A stretch of 64,000 bases of DNA from Motacilla alba alba (taxonomy: Eukaryota; Chordata; Aves; Passeriformes; Motacillidae): NCBI RefSeq assembly GCF_015832195.1, contig NC_052018.1:36151052-36215051 (forward strand). Reading direction: 5' to 3'. The translations under genes were made by a program, and so were the position numbers. The notes under the pieces were generated by a model. It made no database searches, was not told the origin of the DNA, and worked only from the letters and a program-made list of their open reading frames with translations. Shown here in pieces: positions 1 through 10,725 of the stretch. Positions within the stretch are counted from its first letter, which is position 1. Each line of letters starts with the position of its first letter.

Positions 1-2153
1 TGATGGAAGAATTGCTTAGATACTACAGTGATGACAGTGGCACAGGATCTTATATAGAAGTAGAAATAAACATAAATAGAAATGGTTTTACAGCAGTCAT
101 TCTGCTACTCAGAATTCATACCAGGGTGAACATGAGTTTTGCATACCAGTCAGCAACAAAATAGTTGTAATTTAATAATCTATAAAAGGGAAAATGAAAG
201 AGAAATTAGGGTTGGCTTGTGTAAAACTGTAAAAGCTGGAGAGATCTGGGAAAATTCCCTGACTTGATTGAATGGTGCTGAACAAATAAGGTTGATTAAA
301 TTTCAGAGCAAGGTAACTGGTTTTGGATTGCAGGCATTTCTTCCTTCATGGTCAAAAAGCAGATGGGGGAAGTTAATCGAGTATCTTCAGCATTTTCCAC
401 TCCTCCTGGGTTCTTAGATACATCTTCTAACTGGTGAGTATGGTCTTAGAGAAACAGCCAAAGTAATGTCTCTGTTTCCTTAAGTGAATGGTTGAAGAGG
501 CTGCAGCATTATGAAATGTACCTGATATCCTTGCTATGGCTTTCACTTCTCAGACTCATGCAGCTGCTCCTCACTACAGTGTTTCTGGGCCGTGCAAAAC
601 AACTCCTTCCTATGCCTAGTGGTTATTAGCTTTAAATAAAGGTTTTGCAGACCTTGATAGAGACAGGGAACTGAAAAGCAGCACTGAAGTCCTTGAATTC
701 AGTTCTTTTGCTGGCATGCTCTCTTTTATCTTCATTATCATCATTATTATCCCAGCAATTGCCATTGTTAATTTTTTTCTGCAGCAGGGTAGTCCCTTGG
801 TGCTTCAGCCCTGGGTGACAGAGCACCTGGTACCAGGCACAAAACAAAGAACTCAGCCTGACTCAAGTGGCAGACAACTTCTGGTAATTCTTCTGTATCA
901 CTCATGTATCTTACATTGACACACCTTGAAATCTTTCGTTAAAATATTGCTTGAAAGAGCAAAGGTTGTTATATTTGTCACTCTTAAGGTGTAGCAAACA
1001 GATACTGCCTCTCTTTAGGATCTCCAGTTCTTTGTGTTTTACAGCTGTTAAAGTAACATTTCCCACTCCATATGAGTCGATCTCTTTCTTTGCATCTTCC
1101 TTCATTAGATATATGTCTTTTCAATAAAAAATGTACTATCTTAACTTCTGTTGATACAATAAAGACCTTAAGGCTGTGAAAGATATCAGATAGTAAATAA
1201 TCAAGCCCTGCTCATTTTCAGTCCTGTTCATAAGATTAAATGCTCAGTTCATTTGAAAATTTGGACATAATAATGATTGTGTACTCCTTTTGTTTGGAAA
1301 CACAAACAAAAAAAGCAAGGAGAGTAGAATCAGGGCTATCAAGAAGAACCAGAACAAAAGTAATTTTGGTCTTTTTCCTGGTAACTGGAATGCAACTGTT
1401 GGTGTGATCTTTGCTATGATCTTGATGATTCTTCACTGGTAGCTGGAGAGCATACAATGTGATTCGTGTCTTATTTGATCAAAGTATGCTTTTACTCCTG
1501 ACAAACATGACCGAAGGTGAACTACTTAACTTTCTCTGTAGTTTAATACTTGTCTTGCCACTAGAAAAAACAGGAAGAAACTTTTAGGGATCAGGATGAA
1601 ATACTTTGCAAAGCTTTTACAGTGATGGTGGATGGGGAGAGAATGACTCAGGGCAATTTCTATAAACGTACTTAAAAATATGTTTTTGTTTAATTACTTT
1701 TTTCTGTTTCAGAGCTGTTGTAAATCTACTTGAAAATCAAAATCTGAGCAAGAAAATCAAGAAGCTGGCCAAGAAAAGATCTCTGTGTAACATGGAAAGA
1801 AAATAGTCTCCTTCTCAGGAGGAAAACTTTAAAGATGATTGAGTCTCCACCTGAAGCTACAGTGTTGTCAACATTTGCATTAACCATAATACAAGAAATG
1901 AGAGAGCACAAAAACATAAGTCCTTCCAGGAACTGCAACATGCACAGAATTAGAAAAAAATTACATAAAAATATTATATTAAGAAGTTTAAAATATGTTT
2001 AAATTACTAGTTTTGAGAAGTTATTTTTACAGTTTATTCACTATCTTGGACTACTGGACTTTCAACAAAATGGGTAAAAGCGCTTGTATTTTAAGGTGGA
2101 CATCATTCCCCAGGTAGTTTAAAAGTCTGAGCACCTCTAAACTGTAGAACCAA
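1..2153. other. Gene-free intergenic DNA
   Basis: AT-rich, unique-looking sequence. Open frames are under 75 codons and match nothing I know. No transposon or RNA gene is recognised. Confidence 0.7.
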
Positions 2154-2196
2154 AGAACAGATTGTTCTGTAGAACAAAGATCTGTTCTGTAGAACA
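2154..2196. promoter_or_regulatory. Cluster of steroid-receptor-type half-sites, including a perfect GRE palindrome
   Basis: 2154-2168 reads AGAACAGATTGTTCT, an exact match to the palindromic response element for glucocorticoid, androgen, progesterone and mineralocorticoid receptors (AGAACA n3 TGTTCT). More half-sites follow at 2163-2176 and 2183-2196 as TGTTCTGTAGAACA, created by a ~20-bp tandem duplication. Together there are five exact half-sites in 43 bp. Occupancy is unknown and no target gene is visible nearby; CNR1 ends about 24 kb away. Confidence 0.5.
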
Positions 2197-5100
2197 GATT
2201 TTAGTGAGGATATTGAAAATGAGATATTTAACTTCTCTAAATTTTGTGAAACTGTTAATCCAGGCTAGATGAAGCTGAGCATATAGTCTAGGCAGAGACT
2301 ACAAGTGCTCCTTGTCTCCTCAATGGTCTTCAGGCACAACACCTGTTATGTAGTGACTATAATTCAATTTATTCTTGACACATGGAAAGATGTGTAATGA
2401 TAGGGAAGATCACTAAAAGTTGCTTCATAAGTTTCATTAATTTGTCACCTGCACATTTGCACATGTACCCATTTCTGCCATCAAGGAGACTAAAGTATGT
2501 GAACAGAAGAATAAACCCAGAGGGACAGACCAAGGATTCATTTAGCTCTGTAATAAACATCAGAGGACAAAGCCAGGATGTCTAGAAAGAGTACAAAAAC
2601 AAGACAAGTCTGTATGTTTTGGATGTGTTCCTACAGCTTCTAGGCATTTACAGGTGTTCTAAACCAGATGCAATTTCTAAGCAGTAGCAATCTTGAATGG
2701 ATTTCTCTTCCATGGGGTTGATCAGTGTGCCCTTGGACCTGTGTAAGCTTCAGTCACCTGAAACATTTTACAGCATGGAGATCCACAGCCCAACCACATC
2801 TTTTGTCCCAGCTGAACCAGCTTCCTGCTTGCTTCATTTGTCCCACTTTCCTTCTCAATAAGACAGTCAATGTCAATCCACACTCCTGTCTCCCTGACTA
2901 TTTTCATTCTGGACTGAAAAGTGCAAGACCACATAGTGATTCTTCCTCCGGAAACCTTACCATACCACTGACCATCTTTCTCTAGCCCTCCTCCATTAAA
3001 TGACTATTTCGTTTATGAAGGTACTTTGTGTAAATAAAGATTGTTTGATGCAAATTTAAAAAAGCTGAGCTGGTGGAATGTTGAAAAATGTAATATGGAC
3101 TGAACAAAAGGTTTAATAGATTTTTATGACTAAGATTTTTCTCTTGAGTCTGGTAGAAGCTCTGAAAAGAGGCCAAATACTGAGCCCTCCAAAGGTAGAG
3201 AACATTTCTCAGTAAAGAACATTGCAACAAAATTGCAAAAACATGGATTGGAGGTAGAAACTCATCCTCTCAAAAAATTTCCCTGTTCTTCAGATCCTCT
3301 CTTGCTGCAGATGTTCTAACTACACCATCTGCACATCCTTAAAAAAGCATTATCATATTTTTCAGAGATACATCATTTTGTTTGGTGTTTAATGAAAAGA
3401 TCATTTACATTTTTGCAAATAAAACATCATATTCAAAAATGACGTGCACTTAATTCTATAAAAATATCTTTTTTTAAAAAAAGAAATTATATTTTTGGTA
3501 ACACTATCATTAGCTATGTCATTTTATATCATTTGCTGGACAAACTTAAAAGTCTTGCAAGATTAAGAAGAAAATGCAGACAGGAGGAAAAAGCAGACAA
3601 TAACAATTCTGCAGTTTGCAAAACTAGCTTACAGATTCAAGGTGAGTTTTTGATCCCATGCAATCAAAGAAAGTGTATTGTGGTGAGTCTGGGATTAAAT
3701 TTTGAATGCTGGTCTTAAAAATATAGCAAAATCAGGTCTCACTACTTGGGGAAAGGTTTCCACTGAATGTGTGATGAATATGAAACCCTACCATCAGTTC
3801 TGCAATTGACTTTTGAACTCCTCTTTTTATGTTATAATTAGGGCGTAACATAGCTGGGGGAGAAAGAGAGCGAAGTAGAATATTCTTTTCCAATTGAAGT
3901 GAATATATAGTATTATACACCCATTTTGTATTTTAATAACATTTTCAAAGAACATCCAGTCTTATTTGGGTTGACATTTTGAGGATTTTAAATTTCCATG
4001 GTCTGCTAGCAAATTTGGCAAAAAGTAATAGATACATTAGCAGAGTAGGTCAAGAAATGAAATTCAAAACCAGCTGAACTAATCCATACCAGTGAGTGTG
4101 GGGGCCCTAGAGTAGGTCAAGGAGGTTTTGCTCTTTATTGGCTGTGTATGTCTTCATGATCTCAGGAATCCACAAGAGTTTCTGGCCATTGCAGGTCAAG
4201 CAGCCTCCCCATTATGCTGTAAAGTGTGATCTGTACAGAAACTCCAGTGCTCTGGGAGCTCATAGGGAAAATCTATTTACCCTCATTCAAACGCCTTCCT
4301 CCAGCACACCTTGGAGGGCCATCAACCTCAGGTCATCTGCCAGGAGAGCTTTTCACCTGTTTTTTTCTCTACAGAGGATACCCACTACCTCTTCCCACTA
4401 CACGAGATGCTGGACCCAGGATACAGGGGCCAGACTGAAGGTGAAAATCTCATCATGATTCAATTTAAGCTTGCACTTACATTCCTTCCTGAACCAAGAT
4501 GTCCTCATACATATGTTAAAGTGATTTTCCAAATCAGGGGCAAAACCACTGTGTCATCCCTTGGTTTCATTCACTTTGCATTGTCTAATACTGCAGTATA
4601 ATCTTGTGGATTTTGTTGCAATTTAGCAGTATTTTAGCCACTTACCCACTGTCCTTTCATCTTCCTTTCTTATTCCTATTAAAGAAAAATCATTTTGGAA
4701 TGCATGTCTTGGCTGTATATGACCTACCATCTGTCTCAGGAGATTTAGGATGCATTTATATAGTTATTTAAGTCTAGATGCATGTGCAGTTCAATTTATG
4801 TATGGACTAATAGTATATATTACAGAAATATTTTTTTTTCTTTGACAGCTTTACTGTCTCTTTTTGGAAATGAAACTTTCATGGTGAATTTCAGAGATTT
4901 TAATATTTTTTTGGTAACTTCATTTAGTCAAACAGCCTTTACAAAATAATCAGTACTTAAGTTTTTTCTTTGTTATCATGCACAGAGGAGGGAGATTGAT
5001 AGAAAAATGTGGTAATTTCTTAACCTGATGTTTTACAAAGAAAAATAAAGAATTGCTAGTTGAAAACCTGATTCAGTGCTCCATGACCAGCGGCAAAATT

Positions 5101-6194
5101 TCAGCATTTTGCAGTTATTATAGGGAGAAAATAAGAAAAGAATTTGATTTATGATTTTATGAATCAGAAAGATACAGCTAACTGTTAAGCCAAATGTACA
5201 GCATTTTGTATGGGTTTTGGAAAGAGGGCTCTGCATTTTCCAGTTGTTTTTCTGTAAAGTATAGAGATAGATTTTTCAGGAGCTGGACATTCAGCTCCTA
5301 CTTCATTATAAGAATCTTGTTATAGTAGGCCAGTGCTGTTCACATACAATTTACTAAATTTTTTTACTTAGCTGTATAGAAAAAACCTTTGACTTACAAC
5401 TGGGTCAGAGCGCTTTGACTGGAAAATTCATTATGATGCATTTTCAGAATACTGCTACTTTTGCAGGAATTTGTGTGTTTGTGGGCCTTGAAAAGTCAGC
5501 TAGAGAAAAAGCTTGCATGTCTGAAGCAATTAAACCCCACATCCAGCATGGCCATGTATGGGTAATTGGGTATTTAAAATTACTTTGCTGTCTTTTGCAC
5601 TCTACACCTGTGTTCTTATAATCAGAGAGTTGCTGGGTGGAATAGGAAGAATTGAGCCAATTAAATCTTTATTTGGGACTGTGACCCCTTTCCCAAAGAA
5701 ATGGTTTTGTAGTGTATGCTCCTACAAAGTTTTCTGGCACTTTGTACTGATCCTTATTGAAGGTATTACATGTTGTCATAACTTTAGAATGAAATAATAA
5801 TGGGAAATTGTCATGCAGATGAAATTGTTACTATTTTGGGATTAAATTAAGTTGAATTATACCTAAAATAATGGCAAATTGTTAACTAAGATCCCTTGAT
5901 AATTGCAAAGACCCAAATTTTTGCCACCATTAACTGCCAATTTTTTAGCATTTATAGCAGAATTTTTCCATAGTGATTATGTTATCTTCAGGATACTATC
6001 TTTCTTTCTGAGTATACAGAAAGTCCAGTCAAATCTGGTTGTTTTGTTTTTGCTTTTTCTTTCTTGAGAACCCACTCAGTGGAAAAAAGGCTGCTAATCC
6101 CATCTTGACCATTCCTCTTGCATAGTTTCTGATTCCATCCCAGTTTCCTCCTGTCCCAGCATACTTTTCCATCAGCTCAGTTCTACCTTCATGC
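2197..6194. other. Gene-free intergenic DNA
   Basis: No coding exon, repeat family or RNA gene recognised. Overlapping short frames at 4138-4601 have no splice-site framing or known domain. Confidence 0.65.
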
Positions 6195-6960
6195 TGGTTA
6201 AACTAAGATTGAAAGAAAAGAAATGGCACTGAAAAGAAAGGAAAAGAAATGACACTGTGACTTGGAAATAATGGAAGAGAGAAGAGATGAAGGAAAGAGC
6301 AAGAAGACTAAAACAGGCTGGGTGAGTATTTTGAGAGGGGCTGGTGAGAGTAGTGTGGGATAGGAGGAAACTGGGAAGGGAGCAGAGACTGGGAGCACTA
6401 AAGAAGGGGTTATGGAAGAAAGGCTGAGAAGAGCAAAGAAATTAAGCACTATCTTGAGCTTCATGAGACAGAGACTATGCATAGAAACCTAATGGGGGGG
6501 GGGGGGCGGTAAGGAGGGCAGGTACTGTGAAAAGAGAGATGTCTGTGAGCAGGATTTTAGCTGAGGGGAAGAACTGGATGGATAGAAAGCCAGACAGGAA
6601 TTGTGAGTAACATGGGGCAAGAGACTGGGATTGTGACACCTTGGGAAGCAGAGAGAGACATCAAGCAGGGAGCCAAACTTGCTGAGCGTGCAGATGGAGA
6701 GAATAAAGGCAGGATGAAGATACTGAAAATGAGGAAACAACCTTGGTTGCTGGGATGGAAGAGTTGATGGACTGGAGTGATGAAGAGCAAGGCTGGAGAG
6801 AAAGTGTAGAGCTAAAGGGGTAAGGAAACAGAAACTGGGGTGAGAAACCTAGAGAATGGAGGCTGGAAATCTCTGGCAAGAGTAGACTGAAAGAATGAAC
6901 AAGAGAGATGTAAGACTACAGCAAGCACAGTTTTTGAAGGGACAAGAAAGAAGAGGTCAG
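6195..6960. repeat. Purine-skewed low-complexity tract
   Basis: About 760 bp in which the plus strand is strongly A/G-biased (agaggag, gaaaag and tggga words). It begins with two near-copies of a gaaaagaaatg(g/a)cactg unit at 6215-6257 and includes a G13 run. The bias removes stops on the minus strand, which explains the run of Ser/Pro/Leu-rich open frames there. It is not coding. Confidence 0.7.
6494..6506 (+). repeat. G13 homopolymer
   Basis: Thirteen consecutive G followed by CGGTAAGGAGGG, a potential G-quadruplex seed inside the purine tract. The run length may be inexact in the assembly. Confidence 0.8.
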
Positions 6961-8955
6961 AACAGAGAATTTGTTTGGTGGCACCTGTGAATACTCTTCC
7001 TGAATACTCTTCTATCATGAAACTGGATTAGGAACATTTTTTCTGAGCTTCTTCTTTGTAGCTAGCTAGCATCCAGAAAAATTGTTAGCACTCTGTGCGT
7101 ACTGGCTCCTGCATTTACAGTTAGCTTGAAGGGTGAATATTTCACTGCAATAGCTCAAGTATCCAGATCCCCGTTCTCCAGCTGAAAGTCCCACAAACCT
7201 TGTCTATGGTTTTTGTTGTTGTGAGTATGGTGCTTCCTGGAAGAACACCTGAATTGTTGGTATGGAGTTTAAGAAATCACAGAAAACTTGAAAGGAATTG
7301 CAAGTTTGAGCGTTAAGAAATGTGTGTATGTGGGCTATACAGCACTGGCCCGGCCATTGTCTCTGGTGTGCACTTGAAGACGGAGGAGGGTGGAGGTTTG
7401 TTCCCTCACCACACTCACATAGAAGGAAGTAGAGGACTAGCCAAAGCATCAGGATAAGCAGCTCTGGTTAGACAAACCTGGGAAATCCAAAAAAGCAAGG
7501 CTTCTCCCCTTTTCCTGAGTTAAGTTTGTCTGTAGACTGAGGTGGGGATAGGATTTCATCCAAACAACTGAAAAAGGAGAAAGAGAGGCCACTGAGGCAT
7601 TTAATGGGGCAGCATGCTGAGAGAAAAACCTTATAAACTGGCACTCTAGTGTGTGCATGTACTTCATTGTAAAAGATCCTGAAAAGACAGGCTTTTTAAC
7701 ATGTTTTTCAGTTTTAAAGACTTCAGATGTTTATCCTTGTAGATAAATGGATAAAAGAATATTCCTTGTCTCATAAAAAGTTCATAAGGTGAATGATGTA
7801 TTCTTTCAAAATGTCATCTGTCTTCCTGGTCCTAGTGGTATTCACAGCAGGTTCTCAGCCAGTGGAAGCAAAAATGCCAATGTCCTTTGAACAGTGTAGG
7901 GGCAAGTCATGCATAATTGAATCTCTTGTTTTTATTGTTAAAACACTGATTTATCCAAGCTGCCCATGTGCTGCCCTTGCTATTCTGAGGGGAAGGTATC
8001 TGTAATTTTCTGAGAAGCTTTAAAGACCTTTAAGTTTGCATGTCCACAGAGAACACATCCAAAAGAATCCACCAGACCATCTGGTGCAATTTTGTGTCTG
8101 TGAGACACTCTTCCCTGTCTGTCTATCGCTGTTGTGCTGAGGCTGGTAACTCAGCTGAAGCCTGTGTTTAACAATACCTGGCAGAAAAGCATCCAGATTT
8201 GCCCTGGGAACATTGAAAGACTGGAAGTCCAAAACTTTCCTTGAAGATTTGTTCCATGGCTTTTTTGCCTTCTGTGCTGTACAAGAATTTCTCCTCTTTC
8301 AACATATGAACACATCTGCCTTCCTCTTTTAGCCGCTGATTTCTGTTTCTGCTAAATTCAGTAGTTTTTTAGTGCTTCATATTTTTTATTTATGGAAATT
8401 ATTTTTTTCTCCAGCAACACACCAATCACTGATTTTTTGGTCTTCTTTTATGACTAACCTTTTTAAAGATCCTCTCAAAAACTTTTATCTCATGTTTGGG
8501 TATTTTTTCTGACTCTTTTTGACAGCTTCTAATTTTTCAGCAATATCTGTTGACCCAAGAACCATACATGCCTGATGACACTGATGTCTGTGTTCACCTG
8601 CTTGCTAAGCCTCCATCCTAAATCCTTTGCCAAGTCACACCTTTATTAAACACAGCTTATCATTCAGTAGATACAAACTGCATTCCTTGTTCCTGAGCCA
8701 ACTTGTCATTTGACACTGGTAAATCACACAGGCAAGAGCTGTTCCTGTGTGTTCCTAATTCATTTGCATGCTTCTCCAAACTTCATCCATTGCTTCATCC
8801 ACCTTCATGCCCTCCACCCATTTTGTCCTCACTAGGAGCACTTCACTATGCAGAGAACTGAAGATTTGTTGACCTGATGTACAAAGGAGCTAGTAAGAAC
8901 ACAACCCTGAACCTGTTCCATTTGCAGGGGAATCCTGTTGTCTGCATTTTACGTT
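6961..8955. other. Gene-free intergenic DNA
   Basis: Nothing convincing. A 70-codon frame at 7793-8005 begins with a signal-peptide-like segment, but it has no promoter, splice or homology support. Confidence 0.6.
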
Positions 8956-9108
8956 AAACAGCAGTCTGTGCCCTTATTTTATGATAAAATATTTACTTCA
9001 TGATAAATGATAATATCTATGATAATATTTATGGCACTATGATAACATTTATGACATATTTATGGTAATATTTATTCTGTGATAGAATCAGAGCACAGAC
9101 TGCTGTTT
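8956..9108. repeat. AT-rich inverted-repeat element with 16-bp perfect arms
   Basis: AAACAGCAGTCTGTGC at 8956-8971 recurs as its exact reverse complement at 9093-9108. The next 19 bases of each arm pair imperfectly (about 13 of 19), giving a stem of about 35 bp. The centre is built of ATGATAATATTTATG-like units. I see no clear target-site duplication. It could be a small non-autonomous inverted-repeat transposon or a hairpin grown from the internal repeats. Confidence 0.7.
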
Positions 9109-10299
9109 CACCATCCATAGTCCCTTAGAAGTGAGGCTGCACAAGGGAAGGTCCCTGATTCCCTTCATGCCATGCCCTAGGAATTTCTCATGTTTCTACA
9201 CAAATAGTAGCACTTGAGTAGAAAGGGTGGAGTGTGGGATGCAGGGAGAAATCATGTGTGTTAATCCCTAGCCTGGTGGATGAGGTGCTTTCCTGAGAGA
9301 CCTAAGTCTTTTCTTCAGCTGAGAAAATGGAGCTGGCCTTCTGTCACTGCACAGTTGAGCAGAACAGGAGGTTAGTTTATAAAAGACAATCCATTAAATT
9401 GCATGCAAAAATTCTTTTGGGTGCTTTGTCATCACCTCGTCTCATTGCTGGAGACCTCTTTTCCTCCCTTGCCCCCTAACTCATCCAAAATATCTCGCAA
9501 TGTATGCATCTGAGGGAGTTCTCCTCTGCCTCTGCCTAGGGCTACTACAGATTCTTCATACTGTATTTTGTTCTAAAGAGTGTGAAGTTTATATTCAATG
9601 TCTTAAATAAGGAAAGCCCCAACTTTTTCTACAAAATTTGAGCTCCCTCTCTCCCTCTCTCTCTCTCTTTCTTTCTCCCTCCATGACAAATAAAATTAAT
9701 AAATATCCATGACTGTGGTGCCTCCAAGTCTTTCTTTGTTTTTCCTTCTCTTTTTGTTCAAGTATTTTTAACTGGAGAGGGGAAAGAGTGGCAAAAGAAA
9801 GCTCAGAAACAACTTAAGTTTAAAAATTTACAAACGTACTGTCTCATTTTCATTGGTTTTCTTGATGATGGTTTCCATACAGCACATCACAGCTGGGCTG
9901 TGTTGAGGCATCACTTACAGCAGCACTATGCCACCAAATTTGGAGGGTTTTATTTATAACTTTTAATCCTTGTGATAAAACTTCCTTGCAAATCCTGGAA
10001 AGGACTTCCACATCCTTCAGAGATGTCTTAAAATTTCAGCTTGTCGTTGGCAAGATTGGTTCATCAAGAAGTGAGATGCCAGACCTTAGCAGGGAAAGAA
10101 CCATATCTATCTGTCTCTGGCAGACTGATTCAGTGTTGCTTGAAATGCAAACTGTGTTGCTAGACTTTTCCAAGATGAATGAAAAAATATTAAATAGGGA
10201 GTAAAACTGAAGGATCAGAACAGTACAGAATCCTTCCTTTCAAATGTCACTTGTAAACATAACTCTAATTACCCTGACCTTGCTGGCTACAAAGTCTAT
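9109..10299. other. Gene-free intergenic DNA with a CT microsatellite
   Basis: Apart from the CT run at 9.64 kb I see no feature before the TTCC array. Confidence 0.65.
9643..9682. repeat. (CT)n-rich microsatellite
   Basis: Interrupted CT/CCT/CTTT units between agctccctct and ctccctccatg. Confidence 0.8.
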
Positions 10300-10620
10300 T
10301 TCCTTCCTTCCTTCCTTCCTTCCTTCCTTCCTTCCTTCCTTCCTTCCTTCCTTCCTTCCTTCCTTCCTTCCTTCCTTCCTTCCTTCCTTCCTTCCTTCCT
10401 TCCTTCCTTCCTTCCTTCCTTCCTTCCTTCCTTCCTTCCTTCCTTCCTTCCTTCCTTCCTTCCTTCCTTCCTTCCTTCCTTCCTTCCTTCCTTCTTCCTT
10501 CCTTCCTTCCTTCCTTCCTTCCTTCCTTCCTTCCTTCCTTCCTTCCTTCCTTCCTTCCTTCCTTCCTTCCTTCCTTCCTTCCTTCCTTCCTTCCTTCCTT
10601 CCTTCCTTCCTTCCTTCCTT
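10300..10620. repeat. (TTCC)n / (GGAA)n microsatellite, about 80 units
   Basis: About 321 bp of almost perfect TTCC units with a single one-base deletion near 10494 that shifts the phase. It is followed by a C7 run and a polypyrimidine tail to about 10725. Such purity over 80 units implies recent expansion or active maintenance. Open frames across it (PSFL/EGRK repeats) are artefacts. Confidence 0.98.
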
Positions 10621-10725
10621 CCCCCCCTTCCCCTCCTTTCTTTTTCTTTCTTCCCTCCTTGCCCATTTCATCCCTTCCTGAACTCCTCTATTCCTCCCTC
10701 TCTCCCTCCCTTGTTCCTTTCCAGA
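10621..10725. repeat. Polypyrimidine tail of the TTCC array
   Basis: Degenerate C/T-rich sequence (ccctcc, ttctttcttccc, ctctctccctccctt) continuing the asymmetric strand composition of the array. It probably represents decayed older repeat units. Confidence 0.7.

Noticed and set aside
7793..8005. 70-codon frame with a signal-peptide-like N-terminus
   Set aside because: The hydrophobic start is suggestive, but no homology, promoter or good splice donor follows.
10240..10681. Open frames of 133-145 codons encoding PSFL or EGRK repeats
   Set aside because: They are translations of the TTCC/GGAA microsatellite, open in several frames and both strands only because the unit contains no stop.
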